64,000 nucleotides of DNA from Novakomyces olei (lineage: Eukaryota; Ascomycota; Novakomycetes; Novakomycetales; Novakomycetaceae). The notes under the pieces were generated by a model, which worked only from the letters and a program-made list of their open reading frames with translations, was not told where the DNA came from and ran no database searches. How positions within the stretch are numbered: the stretch's first letter is position 1; each line of letters starts with the position of its first letter. This document shows positions 1 through 10,693 of this stretch, one piece after another. The translations under genes and the position numbers were made by a program. Location of the stretch: contig JADEYG010000006.1 in NCBI GenBank assembly GCA_016906335.1, positions 1-64,000 of the forward strand, in the 5' to 3' direction.

Positions 1-340
1 TTTTTATATTTTATATTTTATTTTTATTTTTTATTTTATCATAAATGTATTTTATATTATATATCTTATCTTATTATAACTTATTATATTTAATTATATT
101 AAATTATATCTAATTATATATTTGTGATAATAAATTAAGTATTATATGTATATATTTATGTATATATAAATTATAATAATTATTATAATATAAATATAAA
201 AAATATAAAATATATATCATACATTTGATATAATTTGATATATATATATAATCTATAGAGTATAACATCTGTAAAAATATTTGTTTTTTTACTAATATAA
301 TATTATTAATTAATATTAGTAAAATATAATTAAATAAAAA
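1..340. other. AT-only sequence upstream of rnl
   Basis: No gene, tRNA fold or conserved yeast promoter word is recognised immediately before the rRNA. The left edge of the window cuts an intergenic region. Confidence 0.5.
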
Positions 341-2197
341 TTTAATTATAAAATGTTTTATAAAGGAATAATTAATTAAAGTATGCGAATTTATATAGAA
401 TATAGGTGTATAATATTTCAAATATTTTATATATTAAAATTATAATAAATTAATTTATTATAAATAATTAATAAGATAAAAATATAACCTAAATGTGAAA
501 ACATATAAATAAACTTATTGAATTGAAATATCTTAGTAAATAAAGGAAAATAAATCAAAATATAAGAGATTATAATAGTAGTTAAGAACGAAATTATAAT
601 AGCCATTATAATATATATTTTATATATATTATAAATTAATTAAATTTGCTAATAATTAGTGGATTGAATAAAAGGTGAACTATCATCAAAGGCTAAATAC
701 TATATAAATATCGATAGTGAAAAGTACTGTGAAGGAAAATACTAAAAAAGTTATTCTATAAGCATATAAAGATTATAATAAAATTATAATTGATATAGTA
801 ACTTTTGTATAAGCGGTCAATAAATCTTATATTTATGCAAGATAAAATAATAAATAATCAATATAATAATATATATATAAGTATAAATATAAGAACGCGA
901 AACCTAATGATCTTAATTAATATAAGAGTTAAGTCTGAACCGGTGATTGTGGCAATAATCTCGGATAATATTAGTTAAGTAGTGAAATGTTAAACGTATT
1001 AGGTTATAGCTCGTTTACAGCGAAATATATCTAAGTATAGTAATAATATTTATAATTAATAATGATAATGCTATTTATTATATTAGGCTTTAATATAAAA
1101 ATTACTATTATAATATAATCAATGAATTATAATTAATTTAATTTATTATTAATCAGGTTATTAGTGATAAGGTTAATAATCAAATTGGAAACAACCAAAC
1201 ACATATAATAAGGTCCTTAAAATATTATTAAGTGTTTTTAAAGAATAATTATAGTTTATACAATTTAAATATTAGCTTGGAAACAGCTATTATATAATGA
1301 ACACGTAATAGTGTATAAATCCATTTATCTTATATATATATATTATTATATATATATAATTAATATTATAATTAACTGAAAATTTATCGGGACTAAAATA
1401 ATATACCGAATTTATGTATATTATTTTAAATATAAATAAAACTATTTAATTTAATTAATTTAGTTTAAATAATAATATATTTATTATAATATGGTAGCTG
1501 TATATACAATATATGTATGATGTATAATAATTATAATATTATATTGACATATTTGTAGAAAGAATTTTGACATGAGTATTGCATAAAAGATTAATATATA
1601 TAATATATATATAATTATTATAAATAAAAAAAAATAAATAATAATTATAAAATAATCTTCACCTAAACTCTAAAGATTTAATAAGAAATGTTAAAATCAT
1701 TTAAAGATAACAATAAACGGTATCTAAGTATAATATCGATAGATATATACGATGATAAAATATTTTATTTATAAAATTATATAAAATAAATATATAATCA
1801 GGAAAAATTAAATAAATATAAACCGTACTTTAAACCGACACAGGTAGAGTAAAAAGCATAAAAGTGCAACGGTGTTCAGATAACTATTATAAAGGAACTC
1901 GGCAAATTAAGGACGTAACTTCGGGAAAAGTTCTGATTATTATAATAATATATTATATTATATTTTATTTTATTCTATTATTATAATGGTTTCAATAAAG
2001 CTTGTTTATACAACTGTTTATAAAAACATAGCACTTTGCAAAAAAGTTAATTTTTAGTATAAAGTGTGATACCTGCTCAATGCTATTAAATAATAAATAT
2101 ATTATATAAATTTATATCTATTTATTTATATATAATATTTATGTAATATATATTAAACAATAGTAAATGGCAGTCTTAACTATAAGGATTCTAAGGT

Positions 2198-3227
2198 AAA
2201 TTAGATTATCGTTGCCTTAATTATAAATTCCACTATATGCTAAGAAAATCTTATAAATATATATATACAATAAATTTATTTTATTATTATATTAAATATA
2301 ATATATTATTAAATATAATATATTAACTTAAACTATTATATTTTACAATAAATATATTATTAAATATTAAATATATTATTATATATTATTAAGTATATAA
2401 TACTAAAAGTATATAATTAAATGTTTAATATAAATATTATATAATAATTATAGTTATTAATAATATATTTAATAATGTATAATAATTTATGATAATAATC
2501 ATAATCATAATAATAATAATAAATTATATAATAATATAATAATATAAATAAAATAATAACAAATATTATAAATGTTAACTGTATATTAGGTGCAAAAAAT
2601 TTTAAATTTTTTTAATAAGATATTTGTTATATTTATAATATTAATATTATTAATTATTATTAAATATTTAATTTAATTAATATCAAATAATATATAATAT
2701 ATTTATTTAATATAAATAATATAATAAATTTAATATTTATAAATCAATTAGCAGGAAACTTATAATAATATAATAAAGATATAATATATATTTAATAATA
2801 ATATTTTATTAATATATATATGTATATAAGTTATATTATATATAAGGATCCTCAGAGACTATACGTGGATAATATAATATATATATAAATTAAATAAATG
2901 TTTTTATATTATAAATAAAATAATAAAGTAAAGATTATAGATATATTATATTATATTAAGAAATAGTCCAAAATATTTAAAATAATTATTTATTTGATAT
3001 TTTATTTATAAATAAGTTATTAAATTTCTAGTGCAAAAATTTTAGTTTTAATTTTAATTTTAATTTTAATTTTAATTTTAATTTTAATTTTAATTTTAAT
3101 TTTAATTTTAATTTTAATTTTAATTTTAATTTAAAATCTAATTTAATTTAATCTAATTTTTTTGCATGGTAATAGCATTTAAATAAATGAAATAATTAAA
3201 CCAAAAATAATTTAAATATTTCACTAG
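2198..3227 (+). other. Group I intron 1 of rnl (E. coli position about 1931), no ORF
   Basis: The exon reads ...ttctaaggt, then resumes with agcgaaatctcttg, as in uninterrupted 23S rRNA (ctaaggtagcgaaat). The insert follows U and ends in G, as group I introns do. Core elements are visible: agcaggaaac near 2751, ctcagagactatacg near 2851 and aatagtcc near 2962. There is no reading frame of note. Two dispersed hairpin repeats sit inside it (2589-2620 and 3031-3168), so part of its 1,030 nt was gained by later insertion. Borders are inferred from exon alignment. Confidence 0.85.
3031..3168 (+). repeat. Hairpin repeat with an expanded TTTTAA loop, inside rnl intron 1
   Basis: The left arm gtgcaaaaatttt and right arm aatttttttgca match the dispersed hairpin family. 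The loop, normally 10-15 nt, holds a tandem TTTTAA array over about 3041-3130. The right flank atggtaatagcattt recurs near 29565. Confidence 0.8.
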
Positions 3228-4038
3228 AGCGAAATCTCTTGTCCACTAATTATGGTCCAGCATGAATGGCGTAATGATATAAACACTGTCTCTATAATAG
3301 ACTGAAAGAAATTGGAATGGTTGTGAAGATACAATCTTATTACGGTTAGACGAGAAGACCCTAAGCATCTTAAATACTAATAAAGATTGATTATTTAATA
3401 TATTTATTAACTTATTCATAATATTATATTAATATAGATAAAAATCTTTAATTTATCATTTAATTTAATATTTCATAAGTTATTATTAGTAATCTTATTG
3501 TTAAAGATTTTAATTAAAAATAATAAAATATTTTTAATAGTTTTGTTTTTAACATAAATATTAATAGTTATATTTTATTTAATATAATAAATAAAATACT
3601 ATGACAATCTTTATGAGGTATTTTAATTGGGGCAATTGCTTCATAAAAAGAAATTGAAGTTACCAAATAATTCATATATATTATATTAATATTTATATTA
3701 ATATAATACAATATAATAATATTAGTATTATTATATATATTAATATATATTATGATAAGATATAGTATAAATAAAATGGTAATTTATAATTAATAATCTT
3801 AATTTAATAAATTTAAGATATTATCAATATAATTAATTGATAAAGATAATTAATAATATTTAATTGTAGAACTATGTCTAACTTAAAGATTGACAAATCG
3901 ATAAGATTCGTAAGGATGGAATAATAAACCTAAACTAATAAATAGAAATGGTTTAGATAAAGATATAAGATACGCTAGGGATAACAGCCTAATTGCTTAA
4001 GATAGTACATATTGGCTATAGCAGTTTGGGACCTCGAT

Positions 4039-4780
4039 TTGAATATAAATATTAATATAAATATAAATATAAATATAAATATAAATATAAATATAAGAGT
4101 TAAAGTTGAGGTAAATATTATATATAAATAGAATATATAATAATAAATTGGGTTAATTGACAAGAATAACTTATTATTTATATAAATATAATAAGTCAAC
4201 TTGCAGCGAAACTATATATAATATAAATATATAATAACTTTGTATATAAATATATAATATAATATAAATATATAATAACTTTGTATATAAATATATAATA
4301 TAATATAAATATATAATATAAATATAAATATAAATATATAGAACGTTCAACGACTAGTTAATAAATAAAATTAACCATGAAATCCAATAATTAATAAAAG
4401 TTTGGTTTGATAAATAAATAAATTTATTAATTAAATACATAGTCTGAACCTTTTAGTGATAAAAGGAAATAAAGATTAAAATTCTTTATGATAACAAAGA
4501 ATTATTTAGTATAGAAATAAGTATAATATTGTTAATAAAAATAAAAATATTTAAATAAACAAAAATCATTAATAGATCATTTATTTAATATATTTGATTC
4601 TTATACTCTAAGGATAAGGGATAAGGGATAACAAAATGTATTATTATTTAATAATAAATGATTATAAAAAATTAAATGACTTTGCTTATTATCATCAAAT
4701 ATTTTTATTTTTATTATTATTATTATTATTATTTTTATTATAATTTAAATATAAATTTTATACTAAATAATAAATAATTG
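4039..4780 (+). other. Group I intron 2 of rnl (E. coli position about 2504), no ORF
   Basis: The exon ends ggacctcgat and resumes gtcgactc, matching the bacterial cctcgatgtcgg segment, so the insert follows U2504 and ends in G. Core-like blocks are ttgcagcgaaactat at 4202, gttcaacgactag near 4345 and acatagtctgaacc near 4436. No protein is encoded. A tandem duplication of about 50 nt (unit with aataactttgtat) fills 4214-4320, and a GC-bearing triplet repeat of ggataa lies near 4613. An unusual amount of simple sequence for a 742-nt intron. Confidence 0.85.
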
Positions 4781-4861
4781 GTCGACTCTACGTAACCTAT
4801 TGGTGTAGTAACTAATAAGGGTATGTTTGTTCAACATTTAAAACGTAACGTGAGTTGGGTT

Positions 4862-6282
4862 AATTCTTAGCCCCATATATATATATATATATGTTAACTG
4901 GATAAAAACGGTGAAGGTTATAATAAAGATTATAAATAACACCGTGGTAATCATAATAATAAATAAATATGACACTGTAACGACTAAATAAAATAAAATA
5001 AATTTGACTAACAAGTTATATATAATATATTATATATAAAATAATAGTTGGTAATACTTCCAGCAACAATATAATAATATGGTTATTTATATATTTTTGA
5101 ATATATATATCCTTATTAATTGTATATAATATAGATAATTAATAAATAAAAAATAATAAAACAAATAATGATAAAACAAAGAATATTAGAATATTAGAAG
5201 ATTTAATAAAATTAAGATTAATAACACCATTAAAACCATTATCAAATGATATTTTAAAGATAATAGAAAAAAACTTATTAAAATATAAAATATTAAATGT
5301 AGATAATATAAATGATGAGTATATAAGTGGTATAATACAATCAGATGGTAGTTTTTCATTAACTATAAGAAAAACAAGAGATTATATACATATAGTACCA
5401 AAATTTACATTAAGATTAAATAAGAATAATAAAGATTTGATATTAAAAATTAAAAGTGTATTAGGTGATGTAGGTAATTGAAGTTTAAATAAGAAAGATA
5501 ATACAATATGTTATGAAGTGACAAAATTAAAAGATTTAGATCAAGTAATAATACCTTTTTTTACAAAAAATGATTTAAAAAGTAATAAACATTTAAATAG
5601 TTTTATAATATTAAAATACATTGTATCAATAATGAAAAGAAAACTTCATATTAAGGATAATAGATTATTGTTAGATATGATAATATTAGGTAGTAAAATG
5701 AATGATAATTATTTGTATAAAGATATACATAAAAAATCAATAAATATAATTCATAATGATGAAAAATATAAAAAAGATATGATGAAATATGTAAGATATT
5801 TAAATAAAAGTCAACAAGATATTGTAATAGATCAATTATTAACAAAAAATACTGAATTAGAAATAAATAATATGATGTATAATTATAATCCTACATCATT
5901 TAACGCAATGTATTTGCATGGTTTAATAGATGGAGATGGATCTATTATAATATATAACTCTTTATCTAAATATGTAAGATTTACTATAAGTATAGCACAA
6001 GATTATACAAATTTAACATTACTTAAAGATTTATATAAATATTTTGGTGAAATAGGTAGTATAACTAAAATATCAAATAAAGGTTATAGATATGATATAA
6101 AAAGTAAAAAGGATATTATAGAAAAAGTAATACCTTTATTAGAATACAAATATAATAATAATATTCATTTAGGTGTATTAAAAGGTTATAAATTAATATT
6201 AATGAAAATAATATGGGATATAAAAAATATATAATATATATAAATAATTTATATATTGTTGAAGATATAGTCTAAATAAAAG
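4862..6282 (+). mobile_element. Group I intron 3 of rnl (E. coli position about 2585) with LAGLIDADG ORF
   Basis: The upstream exon ends gagttgggtt and the downstream one begins taagaacgtcgcgag, so the insertion follows the U equivalent to U2585. The core shows aaaaacggtgaagg near 4906, caccgtggtaatc near 4940, gacactgtaacgac near 4970 and the 3' gaagatatagtc at 6261. The intron carries a two-motif LAGLIDADG gene in its 3' half, so it is or recently was a homing intron. The 3' border is uncertain by a base or two. Confidence 0.87.
5146..6234 (+). CDS. LAGLIDADG homing endonuclease/maturase of rnl intron 3, 5' end disturbed
   Basis: A double-motif LAGLIDADG protein: motif 1 ISGIIQSDGSF near residue 60 and motif 2 LHGLIDGDGSI near residue 255, about 360 residues counting from the first in-frame codon. 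One TGA is read as Trp (V-G-N-W-S). The family cuts intronless rnl alleles to spread the intron, and some members assist splicing. There is no in-frame ATG before motif 1. An ATG at 5168 opens a frame (M-I-K-Q-R-I-L-E) that runs into a stop because an 8-bp unit, aatattag, is present twice near 5181-5197; with one copy the ATG frame would join the main frame. The gene is therefore either mildly broken or starts at a non-ATG codon such as ATA 5146. The product ends 48 nt before the intron end. Confidence 0.82.
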
Positions 6283-6756
6283 TAAGAACGTCGCGAGACA
6301 GTTCGGTTTCTATCTGCCGTAATATATATAATAAAATATCAAATTTTCCTTTAGTACGAAAGGACCAAGGTAAAATTAACCAATGGTGTTATTGTTATTT
6401 ATATTTAATATTAATAAATTAATTATTATTATTATATCTATAAGTATCTCGCAATAAAGCTAAGTTAATAATAAATAATTATTGAAAGCATATAAAATAT
6501 AAGAAGTTAATTGATGGATTATTTATAAAAATACATTATAGATTATAATGAATATAATATATATATATAAAATAATATATATATATATAAATAGGTAATA
6601 ATTGTAAATATAAAATCTATAAAATATAGAAATTATAATTGTTTATAATTAATAATAATTATAAATAATAAAGATATATTATACTAATTTATAATATTTT
6701 AACTAAAATATCACAGATTGTTATCATAAATAAAATATAAAATATAAAATATAAAA

Positions 6757-6829
6757 GTCTAATTAATTTAATTGGTAAAATGCATATCTTGTAAATATGT
6801 TACTAATAGTTCGATTCTATTATTAGACA
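6757..6829 (+). tRNA. trnT: tRNA-Thr (UGU)
   Basis: Acceptor gtctaat/attagac pairs fully, anticodon stem catat/atatg has loop cttgtaa, T loop ttcgatt. First of the nine-tRNA cluster behind rnl. Confidence 0.93.
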
Positions 6830-7059
6830 ATATAAAATATAAAATATTATAAAAAATAAAAATATTAATATTTTTTAATATTGGATAACTTATATTTATA
6901 AATAAAAGTTTGATAAATATTTCATATTTATTTTCTAAGAAATAATAGTTTAATAAATAAAAAGATTTTAATTTTTAATAAACAAAGACAAATATAAAAT
7001 ACAAATCAAAGTCTTTAATAAAATATTAAAAATATTAAATTTTAAGTTAATAACCAATA

Positions 7060-7149
7060 GAACAAATGACCGAGTCAGGTTTAAGGTGCTATACTTGAAA
7101 TATAGTGTAATATAATCTATTACCACGTGTTCGAATCACGTTTTGTTCG
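7060..7149 (+). tRNA. trnS: tRNA-Ser (UGA)
   Basis: Acceptor gaacaaa/tttgttc, anticodon stem ctata/tatag with loop cttgaaa, and a long class II variable arm before T loop ttcgaat. Reads UCN. The AGY-reading tRNA-Ser was not found. Confidence 0.93.
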
Positions 7150-7349
7150 TTAATATAAATTATATAATAATATTTATCATTAAATATAATATAATATCAT
7201 TAAATATCATTAAATATCATATTTTTAATAGATATTATAGATTTAATATTTTATTTTATTTTATCTATCGACTTTGGTTTTAATATACAATTAATAAATA
7301 TTAAATATATTATATATCTTATATAATAATAATAATAATATAAAATAAG

Positions 7350-7422
7350 GGGGATATAATTTAATAGGCTAGAATATTGTAATTGCACTACAGTTATATG
7401 GGTTCAAATCCCATTATTTCCA
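7350..7422 (+). tRNA. trnA: tRNA-Ala (UGC)
   Basis: Acceptor ggggata/tatttcc contains two G-U pairs; anticodon stem ttgta/tacag with loop attgcac; T stem tgggt region with loop ttcaaat. Confidence 0.9.
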
Positions 7423-7503
7423 TATTAAATAATATAAATTTTATTTACCATAAATAAACATAAACAATTAATAACTACTATTAATATTAATATAATAAAA
7501 TAA

Positions 7504-7575
7504 GCCTGATTAACTTAATGGTTAAAGTGTGATATTGAAGATGTTAATATAGTGGTTCAATTCCATTATTGGGCA
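7504..7575 (+). tRNA. trnF: tRNA-Phe (GAA)
   Basis: Acceptor gcctgat/attgggc, anticodon loop ttgaaga on stem tgata/tgtta, T loop ttcaatt. Confidence 0.9.
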
Positions 7576-7610
7576 TAATAATAATAAATTTAATATAATA
7601 TATAATATTA

Positions 7611-7698
7611 ATGGTTATGATGAAATTGGTAGACATGTATAATTTAGGATTATATAATAATAATAAATATTATATGGGTTCAAATCCCATTAACCATA
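7611..7698 (+). tRNA. trnL: tRNA-Leu (UAG)
   Basis: Acceptor atggtta/taaccat pairs perfectly; anticodon stem tataa/ttata with loop tttagga; long variable arm. Its presence shows CUN codons are read as Leu, not Thr as in Saccharomyces mitochondria. Confidence 0.92.
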
Positions 7699-7735
7699 AT
7701 TATTATTAAAATAATATAAATATAATTATAATAAT

Positions 7736-7835
7736 AATAATAATATAAAAGTTTAAAATAAAAAATATAAAAGTTTTTAAAATAAAAAATATAAAAGTTT
7801 TTAAAATAAAAAATATAAAAGTTTTTAAAATAAAA
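7736..7835 (+). repeat. Tandem repeat, about 26-bp unit, four copies
   Basis: The unit is built on aaaatataaaagtttttaaa. The same word, with variants such as aaaagtttgtaaaataa, recurs throughout the window, often in leaders just before genes (nad1) and in other arrays (19.1, 20.0 and 59.1 kb). Together with 7833-8313 this forms a gene-free stretch. Confidence 0.8.
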
Positions 7836-8117
7836 TTTTTTCACTAGAAATCTTTGTTTATTGGTAAGATTATATTAAATATATAAAATATATGTATATA
7901 TAAATATATTTGATAATATTTGATAAATATCATATAAATATATTATATAATATTTTATAAATATAATATTTAATAATAGGTATCAATTATATAATATTTT
8001 ATAAATATAATATTTAATAATAGGTATCAATTATATAATATTAATAATAAGTATTAATAATAAATATAAATATATAATAAGTTAATATGACATTGTTTTA
8101 TTTTATAGAATACTTAT

Positions 8118-8131
8118 AGGTGCAAGCACCT
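8118..8131 (+). repeat. Loopless minimal hairpin of the dispersed family
   Basis: aggtgcaagcacct is a perfect palindrome with a 2-nt centre. It consists of just the GC-containing ends of the family, followed by the usual right flank ttaacatcag. It looks like a copy whose A/T middle was lost. Confidence 0.7.
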
Positions 8132-8313
8132 TAACATCAGTTATATATTGAAATTAATATTTTAACTACTTTATTTATAATGTTAAATATATATATATAT
8201 ATCTTAATACATATTATTAAGTTAATAACTAAAATAATTTATAATATTATATATATCTTATTATAATATAAATATATATATCTTATTATATTATTATATA
8301 ATAATGTATAGTA

Positions 8314-8385
8314 GCAGATATAGGTTAATTGGTAAACTCAATGATTTCCATTCATTTGTTGTCTGTTCAAGTCAGATTATCTGTA
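8314..8385 (+). tRNA. trnG: tRNA-Gly (UCC)
   Basis: Acceptor gcagata/tatctgt (first pair G-U), anticodon stem aatga/tcatt with loop tttccat, T loop ttcaagt. Confidence 0.92.
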
Positions 8386-8587
8386 AATATTATTATTAAA
8401 TATTTAAATTTAATATAATTTCTTTAAATTGTTTATTAAATAATATTATTAATTGTTTAGTTTACTAAAAGCTAACTATTATATAATATATGAAATATAT
8501 TATATCTATTATTTAATAATAATTTGATATAAAACATTTTATTTAATTGTATTAAATATATTATTTATATATTATCACAATATTTTA

Positions 8588-8660
8588 GGGTTAATAACTT
8601 AATTGGTAAAGGGTTTATTTGTCAGATAAATAGATGCTCGTTCGAATCGGGTTTAGCTCG
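8588..8660 (+). tRNA. trnD: tRNA-Asp (GUC)
   Basis: Acceptor gggttaa/ttagctc with two G-U pairs; anticodon stem tttat/ataaa with loop ttgtcag; T loop ttcgaat. Confidence 0.92.
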
Positions 8661-9059
8661 ATTAATATATATTATATATTATATATTATATATTATATAT
8701 ATACTTATATCTATATTATATATATGCTGCTTATATTTATATTATAAATATCTAATTATATTTAAATATAAATAATTAATAATTAATAATTAATAATATG
8801 ATATTAAAATTACTTTAATTAATTAAATATTAAAATTTTTATTGCAAAAGCTTTATATTTTATTAATTAAAATAAAAGCATATTATTTAATTTAATATTA
8901 AAGATATTTGAATATATCTTATTTAATATTTGAGATATATAATATTATATATATATTGTTTATCAAAGTATAAACTATTAAAATATATTGTATTATATAA
9001 TATTATAATTAATAATATATTTATATATATGATATATGATATAATATTATTATATTTAT
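8661..9059. other. Spacer, AT-only
   Basis: Simple TA-rich sequence with a short degenerate arm of the hairpin family near 8838 (tttttattgcaaaagc). No gene seen. Confidence 0.5.
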
Positions 9060-9131
9060 GTTACCATAGCTCAACGGTTAGAGCATGATACTGTTAATAT
9101 TATGATATTGGTTCGATTCCAATTGGTGACT
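9060..9131 (+). tRNA. trnN: tRNA-Asn (GUU)
   Basis: Acceptor gttacca/tggtgac, anticodon stem tgata/tatta with loop ctgttaa, bacterial-like D arm tagctcaacggttagagc. Confidence 0.93.
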
Positions 9132-9196
9132 TAATTTTAATATATTATTATTTAATATATAGAATAGATAAATATATTTAAACTTAATAAATATTA

Positions 9197-9279
9197 ATCT
9201 ACATGCAGAAATTGGTAGACTGGCTAATCTTAAGATTTAGTATTGTATAAATATATGGGTTCAAGTCCCATTGTAGATA
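9197..9279 (+). tRNA. trnL: tRNA-Leu (UAA)
   Basis: Acceptor atctaca/tgtagat perfect; anticodon loop cttaaga; variable arm present. Reads UUA/UUG; TTA is by far the commonest Leu codon in the protein genes here. Confidence 0.92.
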
Positions 9280-9317
9280 TTTTAATATATATATTACATA
9301 GATATTATATTTAATAT

Positions 9318-9400
9318 ATTTGATAATATAATATAATATAATATAATATAATATAATATAATATAATATAATATAATATAATATAATATAATATAATATA
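9318..9400 (+). repeat. ATAAT microsatellite before atp9
   Basis: Roughly fifteen uninterrupted 5-bp units followed by tcaaagtcttta, a word that recurs near 14041, 14082 and 14649. It lies in the 326-nt tRNA-Leu/atp9 spacer. Confidence 0.85.
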
Positions 9401-9605
9401 TCAAAGTCTTTAAATAAGTAATATATAATAATAATTTATTATTATATAGATAATATATATATATATATATTTAATAATAATATTAAATATTATAATTATA
9501 ATAGTGTGTTATAATAATAATAGAAAGTTATATTTCTATGAAATAATTATATATGTAATATAAAATAATATTATATATATAAATAAAAATAAATAAAATA
9601 ATAAA

Positions 9606-9830
9606 ATGTTACAAGCAGCAAAATTCATAGGATCAGGTTTAGCAGCTATTGGTTTAGCTGGAGCAGGTATTGGAATTGGTATAGTATTTGGTAATTTATT
9701 ATCAAGTACAAGTAGAAATCCAGCATTAAGAGCTCAATTATTTAGTTATGCTATATTAGGTTTCTCATTAGTTGAAGCTACAGGTTTATTCTGTTTAATG
9801 TTATCATTCTTAATATTATATGCAGCTTAA
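9606..9830 (+). CDS. atp9: ATP synthase subunit 9 (c-ring)
   Basis: Proteolipid that forms the rotating proton ring of complex V in the inner membrane. 74 residues, close to the family length. Two membrane helices are joined by the polar loop with R-N-P (residues 37-39), and the proton-carrying Glu is in helix 2 (L-V-E-A-T-G, residue 57). The glycine-rich first helix ([12 protein letters not shown]) packs the ring. The leader aaataaaataataaaATG resembles the leaders of other genes here. A short stem agaaagttatatttct lies about 80 nt upstream. The gene stands alone between the tRNA cluster and nad4L. The G+C is far above that of its surroundings, as expected for strong protein constraint. Confidence 0.98.
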   Translation: MLQAAKFIGSGLAAIGLAGAGIGIGIVFGNLLSSTSRNPALRAQLFSYAILGFSLVEATGLFCLMLSFLILYAA

Positions 9831-10420
9831 TTTAATTATATAATTAAATTATCTAATAATAATATTAAAAAACAAAATATATATTTAATATTTATTGTAA
9901 ATGATATAATAACTTTTATATATAATAATTAATTAATAATAATTTAATTGTTTATTTAAATTGATATCTATATCTAATCAATATATATGTATTATTATAT
10001 ATTAAATTAATAAGCCCTATTTATATAATTAAATATTAAAATTTTATATAAATAAAAAAATAAAAAAATAAAAATAAATTAAACTAAATAGATAATATAT
10101 AATTATATTTATAATATATTGTAATTAATTTAATTAAATTATATTATATATAATAATAAATAATATAATATCTATAAATAATAAATAGTATAGTTTAAAT
10201 ATATATATATATATATACAAATTATATAAATAAAAGTTTATTTTAGTTTATAAATTAAAAATAATCTATTTTATTTAATTTAATTTAATTTAATTTAACA
10301 AACTTTTATAATAAATAAAATATATTTATATAATTTAATATACATAAAATATAATAAAACTTTTATTATAATTATAATCAAACTTTTATTATAATTACTT
10401 ATAAATAAAAATATAATAAA
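9831..10420. other. atp9-nad4L spacer
   Basis: 590 nt of A/T sequence with short tandem words (ttaat, aaaat) and two copies of aaacttttattataatta just before nad4L. No gene found. Confidence 0.5.
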
Positions 10421-10693
10421 ATGAATACAGGTATATTATTATATATAATTGGTTTATATGGATTTATTAGTAATAGAAAAAATATAATAATTATGTTAAT
10501 AAGTATAGAAATTATTTTAATATCAACTACTTTTATGTTATTATTAAGTAGTTATTATTATGATGATATATTAACACAATTATATAGTATATATATAATA
10601 TCTATTGCTGGTGCAGAATCAGCTATAGGTTTAGGTATTATTGTTAGTTATTATAATATTCATGGTAATGTTATAATACAAAAATATCAATAA
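10421..10693 (+). CDS. nad4L: NADH dehydrogenase subunit 4L
   Basis: Small membrane subunit of complex I (NuoK family), part of the proton-translocating arm. 90 residues, within the usual 88-100, with three hydrophobic segments. The two membrane-embedded glutamates of the family are present, in LISIEIIL (residue 30) and AGAESAIGLG (about residue 66). The leader ends aaatataataaaATG. It lies 985 nt before nad5; in many fungi nad4L and nad5 overlap or abut, so the pair is conserved here but opened up by spacer. No frame damage. Confidence 0.97.
   Translation: MNTGILLYIIGLYGFISNRKNIIIMLISIEIILISTTFMLLLSSYYYDDILTQLYSIYIISIAGAESAIGLGIIVSYYNIHGNVIIQKYQ

Larger units (their letters stand above)
340..6600 (+). 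rRNA. rnl: Large-subunit (21S-type) mitochondrial rRNA, split by three group I introns
   Basis: Scaffold of the large subunit of the mitoribosome. Conserved blocks follow bacterial 23S order: the domain I segment near 535-605, the block with aaatatcgatagtgaaaag near 707, the 1870-1935 block with ccgacacagg and acttcggg, helix 69 near 2170-2197, atgaatggcgtaatgat near 3262, acgctagggataac at 3973, the A-loop near 4825 and gtcgcgagacagttcgg at 6290. Inferred exons are about 340-2197, 3228-4038, 4781-4861 and 6283-about 6600. The third exon is only 81 nt, between introns matching E. coli sites after U2504 and U2585, so the peptidyl-transferase region is split twice. The Saccharomyces omega intron site (tagggataacag) is uninterrupted. 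Both ends are estimated from the position of conserved blocks and could be off by 50 nt or more. Confidence 0.93.

Noticed and set aside
3973-3990. I-SceI/omega-like site acgctagggataacag
   Set aside because: It is the conserved rRNA exon, simply lacking the omega intron. The ggataagggataagggataac run near 4613 in intron 2 is a short tandem repeat, not shown to be a cleavage site.
3975-4199. Minus-strand open frame across rnl
   Set aside because: It is antisense to conserved rRNA sequence and made of Ile/Phe/Tyr runs produced by A/T repeats. All other minus-strand frames in the window are of the same kind.
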